A DNA stretch of 64,000 bases from Hybos culiciformis (taxonomy: Eukaryota; Arthropoda; Insecta; Diptera; Hybotidae), in assembly GCA_964007475.1 (NCBI GenBank), contig OZ023273.1:31735287-31799286 (forward strand), in the 5' to 3' direction. Position numbers and translations under genes: made by a program. Below, in pieces: positions 40,821-52,392 of the stretch (position 1 is the stretch's first letter; every line of letters starts with the position of its first letter). The notes under the pieces are model-generated. The model worked only from the letters and a program-made list of their open reading frames with translations. It ran no database searches and had not been told where the DNA came from.

Positions 40821-43800
40821 TGTATAATTTCTATTTATTTTATCCAACACATTTGAAATGAAATATTTTTCAACATAAATATTTTTTTTTTTTACTTCAT
40901 TGAAATCATTTGGATTTTTTTTTTTTTTTTTACAATAAATGAGAATTGATTTCCAGACTGATATAAATAAAAAAAAAACAGAATTTTTTTTTTCTTCCTC
41001 TATGCTAAAAAATAAATGGCAGATTGATATTACATTTTAGAATGTGATAAAAACGGCGTCAGTTTAATTTAAAATTTAACTCTAATAGATAGATAGAAAT
41101 TTCATTAAAAAAAAATTCAAAAAAAAAATTTTTTTTTGAACATATGAAAAATAATAATAATAATAATGAAAAAAAAAAAAACGAATATAGTTCATAAAAA
41201 TATACATATAAAATTGGATTAACAAAAAAAAAAAAAAGGAAAAAGAAAGAAGAAAGAAAAATTTTTCACATGAAAATTTAGGTTAAAATAGTTTAAATAA
41301 TTAATTTATTGCATATTATGGCATATATACAAAAATAAAAAAAGGAATTTAATTTTTGACAGTTAAACAATAAAAAAATAATAAAATTATTTTAAATGAC
41401 ATGAAATTTGTTTTTAATTTTGTTTAGGGTAAACGATCAGTTGTCATCATAATATTTGAATTATTTTTTGAGGGTCTTAGATGGAATTTTTTAATAATAT
41501 GAATCGGTTTTGTATCTAAAATAAATGAGTTATGGTGACTAAGAAATGTGATTATTATCGAATAATAGGCGAGTTCATAATGTGCCAACCAATGAAAATA
41601 TATTTTTTTTTCATTTCGTATTTTCTTTGTCATTTAGTCATAAATCACGTACACATTCGTACTTTCATTATGCTTATTGATTTGCCAAATATAATCGCCG
41701 ATTTTTTCTAATTTTACTAAAATCCAAGAAATATGATCAACTAACATTACAAACCTTAAATGTAGGAGCAGAATTAAAAAAGGTTTAAAATAATAATTAT
41801 CCTAATATGAAAATAATAACTAAGATCTCAGGAACACATTAACCATATACAACAGAAATTTGAAATAGTTTCCAGCATACAGAACTTAAAGGTGTACATA
41901 TCTTTAAAATAAAAAAAATGTAATAATAAAATAAAGTATTTTTGATCGTTAATTAAACTCTTTATTCCAAATAAGAGTAACATTTTTAGAACATAATAAA
42001 ATTTTCCCTTTAAGTATATGCAAAAAGGACTTTAGAAAGGACTGAAGAGAGCAAATCAGAAAATCAATGTTATTATATAAATAGTGATCATCACCATTAT
42101 CGACCAAAAAAATATAAATTTGCCAGGTTAATTATAAACTATTATTATATTTCCTCTAAAAAAATTCGGATGGTTGTTAAAAATATTGCAAAATATTTCA
42201 TTTCAACCTAAGCTATAAAATTCAGACACAAAAAAAAAATTTAAAAGTTTTCTTATTTTTTAATTTTTCATTTTCATGAAAAACAAAGAAATAAAGTATA
42301 TGTATATAATATACGATTTAATGTTAATGTATACGTGAGGAAAATAATGTAGGTACACATTTTCCACAAAAAAAAAAAATATATAAATACAAAATTTTTA
42401 AAATACGGCGGGGACACGCTTCTAAAAATACATTTTTCCATGATTTCTTTTTAATATTTTTGCTCTTTCGAAGATTATAAATTTATATTTTTATTCGTAT
42501 TTTCGAATAATGTCGCGAATGTTATCACGCGCTTTGAAGAAAATATTTTTCATATACATATATATAGGATTTAGTGTGTTATACATTGTAAAAAAAATAT
42601 AATTCATAAAATTGGTGATTATGTGTTGAATAGGGACGTTTGAAAAGTTTGGAAAAGGAATCTCTAAAAAGTAACGAATATTTACAGGATTTTTGAAAAT
42701 GTTTTCTATGTTATGGAAATGAATTTTCTTAGCTCTGCCAACTCTAACATTTTTGAAGAGCTTTGTTCAAAAATTTAAATACAAGAATTTTTCTTATTAA
42801 TTTGCAGATCAATTAATCTATCTGACGTTCACGATTTTACACTTTGAGAACTATCTTGTAGCATCATATACATCAACATTTTATCGATTAATTGTAATTA
42901 TATATATTTTAGTAAATCTAATGTTAATTGAGAAACATTAAATTTCCATAAACAAAATATTCTATAAAACAAATTGAATGAATTGAAAATATTTTTCCAT
43001 AATTTTTTTTTAAAAATACTATTTGAGTGGTTTAAAAATTTTCTAAGCTTTTCGCATGTCTCTTTTATTGATAAAATTTTCTTCCATGTTTTTTGTCAAC
43101 CATCGTATTTTGTTTCTTTTTTTAGGCAATTTTATGTTCAGAAACAAAAATGGAAAAAATAAACTTTTTTTTTTTTTATTTTCGTATAAAGCAGAAGTGT
43201 GCTTGTGAAAAAGTTTTTATTTTTTTTCATTAAAATATCATTTTAAACTGTCAAAAAGTTTTTATATTTTCTTAAAATGAGAAATTTTTTTAATGGTAAT
43301 TTATTCGAATTTTGAATGAAAATTACTTGTGGTGTACATAAATAATAATTATATGTTTCGTTATGAATAGAAAAAAATAAAAGGAAAATTTTTAGGTTTA
43401 ACATTTATTTTTATTGATTGATTTTGTGTACAATATTTTTTTTCTTTTTTTTTTTTGATGAATTACATTTAAAAAAGACAACAAACAAAAAGAAAATTTT
43501 TATTAATCGATTTTCCATGATTTTTTTGTGTGAATAATTATTGTTCCATAACATATCATCGCCGACGGCATCGTTATTTTTCATATCAACTTATTATATG
43601 GGGATTTCAAATTAATTTATTTTACCGACTTTAATATAGGTACATACATAATAATACAAACTTTGTGAATTAATCCAGGGATAAAAGATTTTAATTCTTT
43701 GATATTTCTGTTCTTAATTAAAGTATAATAAAATTAGTAATAGACTGGTATTTTAAATCTGTGTCATCGAATTGAAGCTACAATGGATAAATATTCAACA

Positions 43801-45099
43801 ATAGAAATAAAACGTGTATAAAAGTATAACTGTTATAGAACGATGTGCTCAAGTTTCTATGGATGATGATGGTCAACATATTTTATTGGAATAATTTTCA
43901 GCATAAAAATATGAATTTTAGAATTAGGTACTTTTGTGGATAAATAATTTTATAAAGATTCTTGAAAAATGAAGAAACAATTCTATGTCTTATTTTATTT
44001 TAGTGTGTAACATTCTACTCTAACTGAATTGCCCATAATTATAAAATTAATTTCCATTATTCTACTGTATATTCCAAAGGTTAATTAGAATGAAAATCAA
44101 GCTCTTCAAAACTACAGTATTATAGAAAAATAACTTACCATACAATATTGTGTACAACTAATTCGAACATACCATACTAAGATCGACGAACCTGTCGCAA
44201 TTTTACCTCAACTGAACTCAACTCAACCATCAATGAATGTATGTAAGATGGAAAATTAAGTAATTTATTGCCAAGTGCAATATAAAGCTTTGACCCATAT
44301 TATTGTTAATTTTTTTTATTTTTTTTTTTTGATAATTTTAAGTGCTTTCCGTTTTAATTTTTTAATAGCATTATAACAATAGTAATAATTAGCTTCGTTA
44401 AAAAATAAGAAAAAAAATAAAATAAATAAATAAACGAAAAAAAAAAAAAGTGATAAGTTTATTTATGTTTCAATTTTATTATTATTATTATTTGTTGTAT
44501 TAATTTTAAACCAATTTCCTATAATTTATTTAAATGATTTTTATCAAATTCATTATTGAAAATCAAACAGAATTTATTTTTTAATTTCTTAAAGTAAAAA
44601 GTCAAACAATAACAATAATTAAAATTCATTAAAAAAAAAATACATTCATTTTATTTAATTTAAAAATTATACCATTTTGATTTAAACAATTTTTTTTTTT
44701 TTATTTGATTTTTACTTTCAAATTGTATGCTCATCATAGGAGTAGATTAATGACATATAAAAATGTAAGCTTTCAAAAAGAAAAAAAAAAATTATAATAT
44801 CAAGCTAAAAACAATATACATACTTAAAAAATGTAATTCCATTGAGTTTTTTTTACTAATTTTAGGTTTCATCATCCGTCAACAAATGACCCATCCACAA
44901 AGTGGCGTTAGAAAAAGTATTTTAATCCAATTCCAAGTTGAAAAGAAACACAAACAAATTCAATTGAATAATATCCACATTACACTTATATAATATAAAC
45001 GACGACGGTCGATGTTAATATTTTATTAAAGGTACCGAACTTATTTAATACGTAAATCATTACACCTTATAGGTAGAACGTGAAATAATTAGAAAATGG

Positions 45100-45165
45100 A
45101 ACTTTCGGCCGTCACGGGGTAACGGCTGCGATTGGTTTCAATTCCAATCTCGGGCTGGAATTCAT
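45100..45165. other. Isolated GC-rich fragment of unknown origin
   Basis: About 65 bp of mixed composition (GGCCGTCACGGGGTAACGG, then CAATCTCGGGCTGGAATTC) stands out sharply from AT-rich flanks. On the minus strand a short frame is open (EFQPEIGIETNRSRYPVTAE) but too short to place. GGTTTCAATTCCAA faintly resembles a tRNA-type B box, so a SINE or transposon scrap is possible. No terminal repeats were found. Confidence 0.3.
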
Positions 45166-48100
45166 GTAAAATTTTTCAATTGTGTTTGAGATAAGTGTTT
45201 GAGTTGTTGTTTTACGTCTTCTAGTTATTTTATGTAGCACTCATTTTATAAGCTTTTAGGAGCTAATGTAACTAAGTCAACTATTCGAACTTTGATAAAA
45301 CCATTACATTCTTAAAACATTACATAGGTTTCAAATAGACAGCATTGAAAGTTTAAATATATGCGAGATATAATTAAATGTGATTATAAATTTAATTTCA
45401 AAAAAATTGTGCATTCAATTCATTAACAAGTATATATATAAGGTATTTAATGAAACTAATCTAATTCAACTGAATAGCTATAAGAAATAAATATTCACGT
45501 TTTTGTTGGAATAACATCTATACGCTATAAATTTTATTCATTACCCTATAACTATCATTTATATATACATAATATTATTATCATTAGAAACGTAAATAAA
45601 AATGGAAAGTTGAACAAGTTTAATGCTTTTCGAAGTGATATTCCATTATTGACCATCATATTAAGTTAAAGCATTGCTCAGTGATCCACTCAAATTGTAT
45701 TCCAAATAAAAACAATAATAAAATATAAAAAAAAAAAATGTTTTTATTTGTCAATAATATTAACGAAAAACAAAACAAAAATTAATTCATAACTAGAAAA
45801 CAAATAAAAACCAAAACTGAAAAAAAAAAGTTTATTTAAAGCTTATAAAATAAACTTTGCTTTTCACACTTTGTGAAATATTCAAGTTGTGTTTTTATTT
45901 TTTATTTTTTGTAAATGGAAATAAGAATTTGAATTTTGGGCGCATTATTTATTAACATTTCTGTGATAAAAACTAAAATCATTTTTATTATAAAATTATA
46001 TTTTTAAGAGATTTAATTATCCTCATGTATATCTTTTAAGATATTATAGACCTAACTAACAATACTACGAATAACTGACCTGCCTTATTAAAATATAATT
46101 ATATTAATTTTTATAAAATTTTGCTTTATTTTAATTAGAAAATCGAGCCTTGTTTGAAGTTTTTATTTCTAATAAGTACTTAATACGGAAATGCAGGATA
46201 ATTATTTTCACATGAAGAATGAAATTTTGTTATAATTATGATTTTTTAATTTCTTATTGTTATGTGTAAAACTTAACTAACTTAACTATAGGATAACTTA
46301 TTAACCATACATTTTCAAATAGAATTTTGAATAAACCTGTTCCTGTAATTTTTGACCCCAACAGTAAAAGAACTTATTCATATTAAAACCAGATTTTCCA
46401 ATCATTCAAAATACTACATAACGATGTATAATATATTTTAGATCTAAAAATATGGTTATCAGAATTAAATAAAGTCCCTATTTCATTCGAAAAAAAAATT
46501 ATTATTTTTTTTAATAATAACTGAAAATGGTCATTATTTTATTTTATTAAAAAATAAAAATAATGAATAAAAAAAATATCTGACTAGAGAATAGACATAC
46601 ATATACGTATTCAGTTCTAATACAATATACGAGTGTACGAAAAATATATAATATATATAGATGTATATATTTTATTTAATTTTTGAAACTGGAAATTGAC
46701 CAAGCATAAAGTGATATTATTTTACAAAAATTGCTTTTAATTTAATTAAAAAATACTTTTAGAAATTTTCGTTATTTTCGCTTCAAAAATACAAAAAAAA
46801 AATAAAAAAAAAATAAGTTATACCTTTTAATATCATCTCATTTTAACAAGGTAAATATTGACATAAAACTGTCTATACTGTGTATGATTATATAAATGTA
46901 AAATTTGACAGACATTTTATAAAATATATGTATACAATATAATATATATATATAATATGTATACCTAAATACAAATATACAAACAATTTTTAAAATTATA
47001 CGCGTGTCTTATAGAACTTTTCCATTGTTCTAAAAAAGGACATATATTTTTGTATATATGTATATATATGATATGATTGTAGGTACATTATATTTAAAAG
47101 TATGTATTATTATTATATTTGTTTGTTTCAAAGAATTATTATAATTTTTCAATAGCTTTGAACGTAGCGTATATATATATTTATTAAAAATCGCACCCAA
47201 ATAAATTTTTTTATATTTTCTATAATATTATTTTTTTTAGCTATATTGGTAGTTTAGTTTTAAATATTTTTTTTTTAATACAATACACTTAGTTTGTTAG
47301 AATTTTAATTTTAATTTATCATTTTTAGATTATTATTATTATTAGAAATTTATTTCTAGGGCTTACAATAATTTTTAGATTATGTTTATTATGTAAATAT
47401 GGAAGTTCATACTCAAATTATATTCATAAAGTTTTACGTAATTTTCAACTATATTTCTTAAGATTTAAATCTTTTTAAAATTATAATTAAAAAGTTGTTT
47501 TGTATAACACCGGACGACTTCGCCAACGAGGCTTTAATCTTTTGAATGTACCAAATAAGTTTTTTTTGTAATATTTGTAAAAATGAAAGTGTTGGCATTT
47601 AAATTCGAAAGATTTCTCTCCAAAATTTTTCTTCCAATGATAACAAATGTTTATTTCCATTTTCTATACATAATACATAAAAGGTCGGAGCTATTCTTGC
47701 GCGAAGCGGTAAAAAAAAACCCTTAACCTTAATTTACTTCACGTAAATCCATGTTAATTATCGTTATCTTAAGACACCGCGCTATCTTGAAAGTGTAAAA
47801 CGAATGTTTGTAGTTATATTCATTATCAATGCCAATTTATAAAAAAACAGCTCTTCGTAAATAGAAAACCAGAACTTATTTATTTATTTCTTGGAATTAG
47901 ATTTTTTTTTAGTGCAGTTAAGGAAGAATTTCCTTGACGAGCTTATTACTAAAAAGTCATATTGTCATAAGTTGTGTTTTGTCCTTGTTTGATAATGTGA
48001 AAAATGCAAGTCATATTATATTAGTGACTTATTGATACGCATGATAGGCACGCTCTATAATTTATTTATCAATGACTTGCGCAATATTGTGTTTTACAGA

Positions 48101-50623
48101 AGATATAGCTGAAAGATCATAATAATAGCAATAATAATAGAATTATTATTGAAAATAACTCTTAACGACTTCTGATTGTGACAGAATAACGGTAAAAAAA
48201 AACTATAATAAAAATATCATTGTAATTATTATACATCTATGCTTTATATTATGTTTTACTACTAACAATAATTTTTTTTATTTTCATTAATGAGTTCAAA
48301 GAAGTTTCTATTACTATTTTTAATATACATATTATCAAAAGAAAATCTCAATAAGAAAAGTTTTCAAAAATTATACTTGTGGTTCAATAATTATCCACTT
48401 TAACTGAATTATAAATTTATATTGCTCCTTTGATTAAATTAAAAAAATAAAAAAATTTATTATTCCTTTTAAGTTAAATGCATCTTAAGGTTTTGTACTA
48501 CATATTAAAAATTTTAAGATTATTTTAATAACGTTTTAATGAAATGTAAACAAAAGATAATACTATCTTTTCTACATCATTTTTTCATATTTTATACGAG
48601 AATTTCATTATTATGAAATCAATTTAGGTATATGTTTTTTTTAAGTTAAAAAAGATGAAATTATATGCGATTCATTATACAAATTCATCATGAATTTAGA
48701 CAACAACCGAGGTGATTGACGCCACGGATTTACATACGAAAAAATGAATCAGAATTTCAATATTACAATTTCGTTTCGTGAAAACGTTAACTCAGGGTCA
48801 ATATTTTAAAATCATTTGTAAATATTGAAGAGACAAACAAGACTGCTAAATAAGTAAAAAATCTTAATTTCTCATCGATTAAATGGTAAAGAAATGAAGG
48901 AGATATATTTAAATGCTTTTTTTTTTTTTGTATAAGTTTTTGTTTTTTAATTTCAATTAGGTTAATTTTGTTTTCATAATGAATGACTGTTATTCATGTT
49001 TTTTTTTTTTTTGAAAATTTTTATTAAGTATTTTCTTTTTTATTTTTATTTTTTTCGATTTCTCCTTTTCTAAATAAAATAATTTATGTTAATTATAATT
49101 TTCTTAAAAATTAAGTTAAATGATTCATCGTGTTAATAATTGAAGTTTGGAATTTTTACTTCAGTTTCAGATGATAAAAAAAAAATAGAAAATTAGTCCT
49201 TAAGAATATATCTACTTGAGGATTTAGCGGTGATTTATGATAAGTATATTCTTTTTGAAATGCATTTAAACATAATAACTTTTTTATCTTCTTTTTTTTT
49301 TTTTTTTTTCTTTCTCTATTTTCCATGATAAGAGAATTCAAATAAATTTTATCATGAAAATTATTATTAATGATAAAAATTATTTTTATAGCATTAGTTA
49401 AATATAAAATGTTATAAAAAAAAAAAATTATATATTTACTTAAGATAAATGCATTCTGAACTGATGAGAAAAATATCATGCATTTGGTTGATGTTGAAAT
49501 TTTAATTTGAAATTAAATGGATAAACTTCCATTTTAATAATTAATTATTGTACAGAATTTTATAACTTAAAACTTCATTTCGAATAATACTATATGTATT
49601 TTAAAAAATGTCTTTCGAATAGAATTTGGCCCCTGAAACAAGTTTCTAAAATATTAAATTGTCTACACAACAAAATTTTTTGATAAAATTTATCATTAAA
49701 AGATAACCAAATCCATATATTCTTTTTTTTTTTGCTGAGGGTTTTAATAGTAATATTGTTTCTTAGTCATTGACTTAGCAGAAAGATGAACTGATCTGAT
49801 CTATGCAGCTTTTATTACAAACCAAACTATAAGAACAAAAGCCATATATGTGTCGTTCGACAAAAACATTACATGCCTGCTTCTTCTTATATAAAGAAAT
49901 TGGCAAAAAAAAAAAAATTAAACAATTTTATTAAGTAAGTAAAGAGTGTTTTATTTTTAGCTAAATCGTGCTCCGATTTACTTTTTACCATTTTTCATGA
50001 AAAAATGAATAATAAAAAAAATGCTAAATTAAACATTAATTGGAATCTCATGAGAAATTTCATAAAAAAAAAAATTATTTTCCTTCAACATACAAAAAAT
50101 ATCATTGTAAAAAATAAATATAATTTTTTATTCGAAAAATGACAGGAATGCGCTAATCATGCTTAATTTACTTAAAAATAAAATTAGCATTTAAGAATTT
50201 AATTATTATTATTTTATTTTATTGAATGATATAATAACTTGTTAATGACAAAAATTAATTCGTGGTATTTCACCTTAATGCCCTCAAATAAGATTATTGT
50301 TTTTCAAACAATTTATTATATTATATATTATAACGATTATTGACGCATATCTAGAGAGAAAATGACAACGCTACATTACATTGAAATAATAAAAACCGTT
50401 TAATTTCAGCTTTTAACTACGTAGATTTACAAAAAAAAATAGAAATCGTTTATTTAAAAAAAAAGAACTAATCGATATCAAGGTGATAAAATCGAGAACA
50501 TACTTATCTTCTTTTAAAAATATTAATATTATTTATAATTTTAATAAATTCTCATCTGTTGTCTTGCCGCCAGTACAAAGTTTTGATTTCCATATAACTT
50601 TATTTTCAAATTATTGAGATAAC
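45166..50623. other. Non-coding AT-rich DNA in the fkh 5' flank
   Basis: No gene recognised. Slightly GC-richer patches occur near 47510-47540 and 47690-47800 without ORFs. The Lys-rich minus-strand open frame at 49156..49479 comes from A/T runs. Confidence 0.55.
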
Positions 50624-50794
50624 TTAACACGTTCAAACCGGCGTGACCTACCGGTCGGTCACATGTGAATATTTCATCTGGCGGCGTGACTCACCGGTGG
50701 ATCACATGCAAATATTTCATCTGGCGGCAGGAAAATTTTCAACCCCGTCAGATGAACAGAAATACAAAAAGCAGCGTCGGCGACAACGTGTTAA
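50624..50794. mobile_element. piggyBac-like MITE, ~171 bp, TTAA-flanked
   Basis: TTAA occurs at both borders (50624..50627 and 50791..50794), directly followed inward by CACGTT on each end. A looser match continues (CCGGCG against CGCCGACG). TTAA target sites with short inverted ends are the piggyBac signature. It is GC-rich against the background, has no ORF, and holds two 43-bp tandem repeats. Confidence 0.7.
50639..50724 (+). repeat. Two tandem 43-bp units inside the piggyBac-like MITE
   Basis: The units at 50639..50681 and 50682..50724 each start CGGCGTGAC, include ACCGGT and TCACATG, and end ATATTTCATCTGG. They differ at about six positions. A third partial start (CGGCAGGAAA) follows at 50725. 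Such subterminal repeats may be transposase-binding sites or a trace of slippage. Confidence 0.85.
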
Positions 50795-51326
50795 AGGACT
50801 TAACATAACTATATAGAAGAAATTAAAAATATTAATATTTCATAAAACACAAGAATTAAGGACCATGAAAATTATAGAAATAATGCTACAGGCACATGAT
50901 AGTCATCATGCCATAAATAATTTAATTTCTGACACACGAATATCTTTTAAAAATCCAAATTTTAATAAGTAATAATATTGTAGATAAAAAATTGTAAAAA
51001 TACTAAAATCAATGTATTATATTTATTATTTGTAAATAAAATTAATTAAAAAAAAAACACAAATACTATTTTATGCTGATTTTAAATGAATATCAACCAA
51101 AATAACTACATAATATTTTTATTAGGTATTAATCAATTGTTATTTTGATATTTACTCGTATTCATTATATTAATTTTTAAAATCAAACAATGTTGTTTGT
51201 ACATATTTACGGAAAAATAAAGTAATATAGATTTGTTAAAGAATCTGAATGAAATTTTAAAATATTACTATAATAATTCAGATTTTTGGAATTCTTGCAA
51301 CCACTCAAACAACTCAATATACAACA
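50795..51326. other. Spacer between the piggyBac-like MITE and the palindrome-array element
   Basis: AT-rich; nothing recognisable. Confidence 0.6.
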
Positions 51327-51730
51327 TGGATCCAGGGGGCACTGAATTATGACCGCATGAATTATGACCGCGGAAAAAGTTTGTATGGGCGGGCAAAATT
51401 CATTTTTAAAATGAATTTTGTCCGCGCAACAAAATGTCTTTTGACCGCGCGGTCAAAATTCATTTTATTTATAAATTGAGTCGCGGTCAAAATTCATTTT
51501 GAAAATGAATTTTGCCCGCACATTTTCTCGCGGTCAAAATTCATTTTTTTATAAATTGAGTCACGGCCAAAATTCATTTTGAAAATGAATTTTGTCCGCA
51601 CATTTTGACGCGGTCAAAATTCATTTTTTTAAATTGAGTTGTTGCCGGGAACGCGAGTATTATGCACAAAAGTTATGGAGAAGATACAATTCATTTTAAA
51701 TGACTTATTTTAAAAAATGAAATCAACCCT

Positions 51731-51854
51731 CCGATAAAATATTGTGTTCTAAACAAAAGGGCAAGGGCGCTAACCGCAAATCCCACTGACCAACCGCTCG
51801 CCCGCAGCCCTGCTGCCCCGTTCCCCTTTTGCTTAGAACACAATATTTTATCGG
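51731..51854. repeat. Nested GC-rich hairpin unit 1 with perfect 22-bp arms
   Basis: Arms starting CCGATAAAATATTGTGTTC (51731..51752) are exactly inverted at 51833..51854, with a partial extension through AAAAGGG / CCCCTTTT. The loop holds a GC-rich core including GACCAACC, CGCCCGC and CCCTGCTGCCCC. It looks like a small MITE or fold-back inserted inside the palindrome array. Confidence 0.8.
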
Positions 51855-51869
51855 AATATATTGTTAGGT

Positions 51870-51925
51870 ACACAAGGGGACCAACCTCCCGCCCGCCGCC
51901 CTGCTGCCCCCCCTTCCCCTTGTGT
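51870..51925. repeat. Nested GC-rich hairpin unit 2, related to unit 1
   Basis: The 11-bp arms ACACAAGGGGA (51870..51880) and TCCCCTTGTGT (51915..51925) enclose a core with the same GACCAACC...CGCCCGC...CCCTGCTGCCCCC order as unit 1. Imperfect AT-rich outer arms extend to about 51853 and 51946, where ATATTTTATC echoes the ends of unit 1. The two units are diverged copies about 91 bp apart. Confidence 0.7.
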
Positions 51926-52307
51926 CTACCCCACAAATATTTTATCTTTTTTACTCACATACGATAAATAGTGTCGTTTTAAAAATGATTTTAGGCCTTT
52001 TCCAAAAGGATGCCGTACAAAATGTATGAAAAAGCTGTTTTTATTTTCAATATTTGTTAAGTAATATTTTTGATGAAACTATTTCTGCATAATACAGCCG
52101 CAAATTTTGTTGCGGTCAAAATTCATTTTTTTTCTAAATAGAGTCGCGGCCAAAATTCATTTTGAAAATGAATTTTGTCCGCACATTTTGCCGCGGTCAA
52201 AATTCATTTTTTTACTAAATTGAGTTGCGGCCAAAATTCATTTTAAAAATGAATTTTGTCCGCACATTTTGTAGCGGTCAAAATTCATTTGTTTTCTAAA
52301 TTGAGGC

Positions 52308-52344
52308 GCGGTCAAAATTCATTTTGAAAATGAATTTTGACCGC
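52308..52344. repeat. Perfect 37-bp palindrome, best copy of the array
   Basis: Two 18-base arms, GCGGTCAAAATTCATTTT and its exact reverse complement, flank a single central G. The other five copies carry one or a few changes, mainly GGTC to GGCC or GGGC and GACC to GTCC or GCCC at the arm tips. Confidence 0.95.
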
Positions 52345-52392
52345 CAGTCGCGGTCATAATTCATGCGGTCAAAATTCATGGAGCCGGATCCA

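Larger units (their letters stand above)
38831..45099. other. Non-coding AT-rich DNA in the fkh 5' flank
   Basis: No gene recognised. TA and TAA microsatellites lie at 40537 and 40801, with many T/A runs between 40300 and 41350. A somewhat more complex stretch at 39600-40170 has no ORF or inverted ends. Confidence 0.55.
51327..52392. mobile_element. Palindrome-array element (~1.07 kb) with terminal inverted repeats
   Basis: Both ends begin TGGATCC and continue into matching inverted sequence containing GACCGCATGAATTATGACC (left 51327..~51372, right ~52345..52392). Inside are six near-perfect palindromes built on GCGGTCAAAATTCATTTT and its complement: 51394..51420, 51483..51519, 51564..51598, 52147..52181, 52228..52262 and 52308..52344. 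They alternate with single half-sites joined by a linker resembling ATAAATTGAGTCGCGG. Left and right arrays run in the same direction with a unit of about 70-90 bp. The middle (~51640..52100) is different sequence carrying GC-rich hairpins. There is no ORF longer than chance. It is most likely a non-autonomous DNA transposon or satellite-bearing MITE; the family is not recognised. Confidence 0.65.

Noticed and set aside
45100..45165. tRNA gene
   Set aside because: Only a weak B-box-like word is present; no cloverleaf, A box or acceptor stem could be made.
51691..51936. 81-aa Gly-rich minus-strand open frame
   Set aside because: Falls across the GC-rich hairpins of the palindrome-array element; product has no family features.
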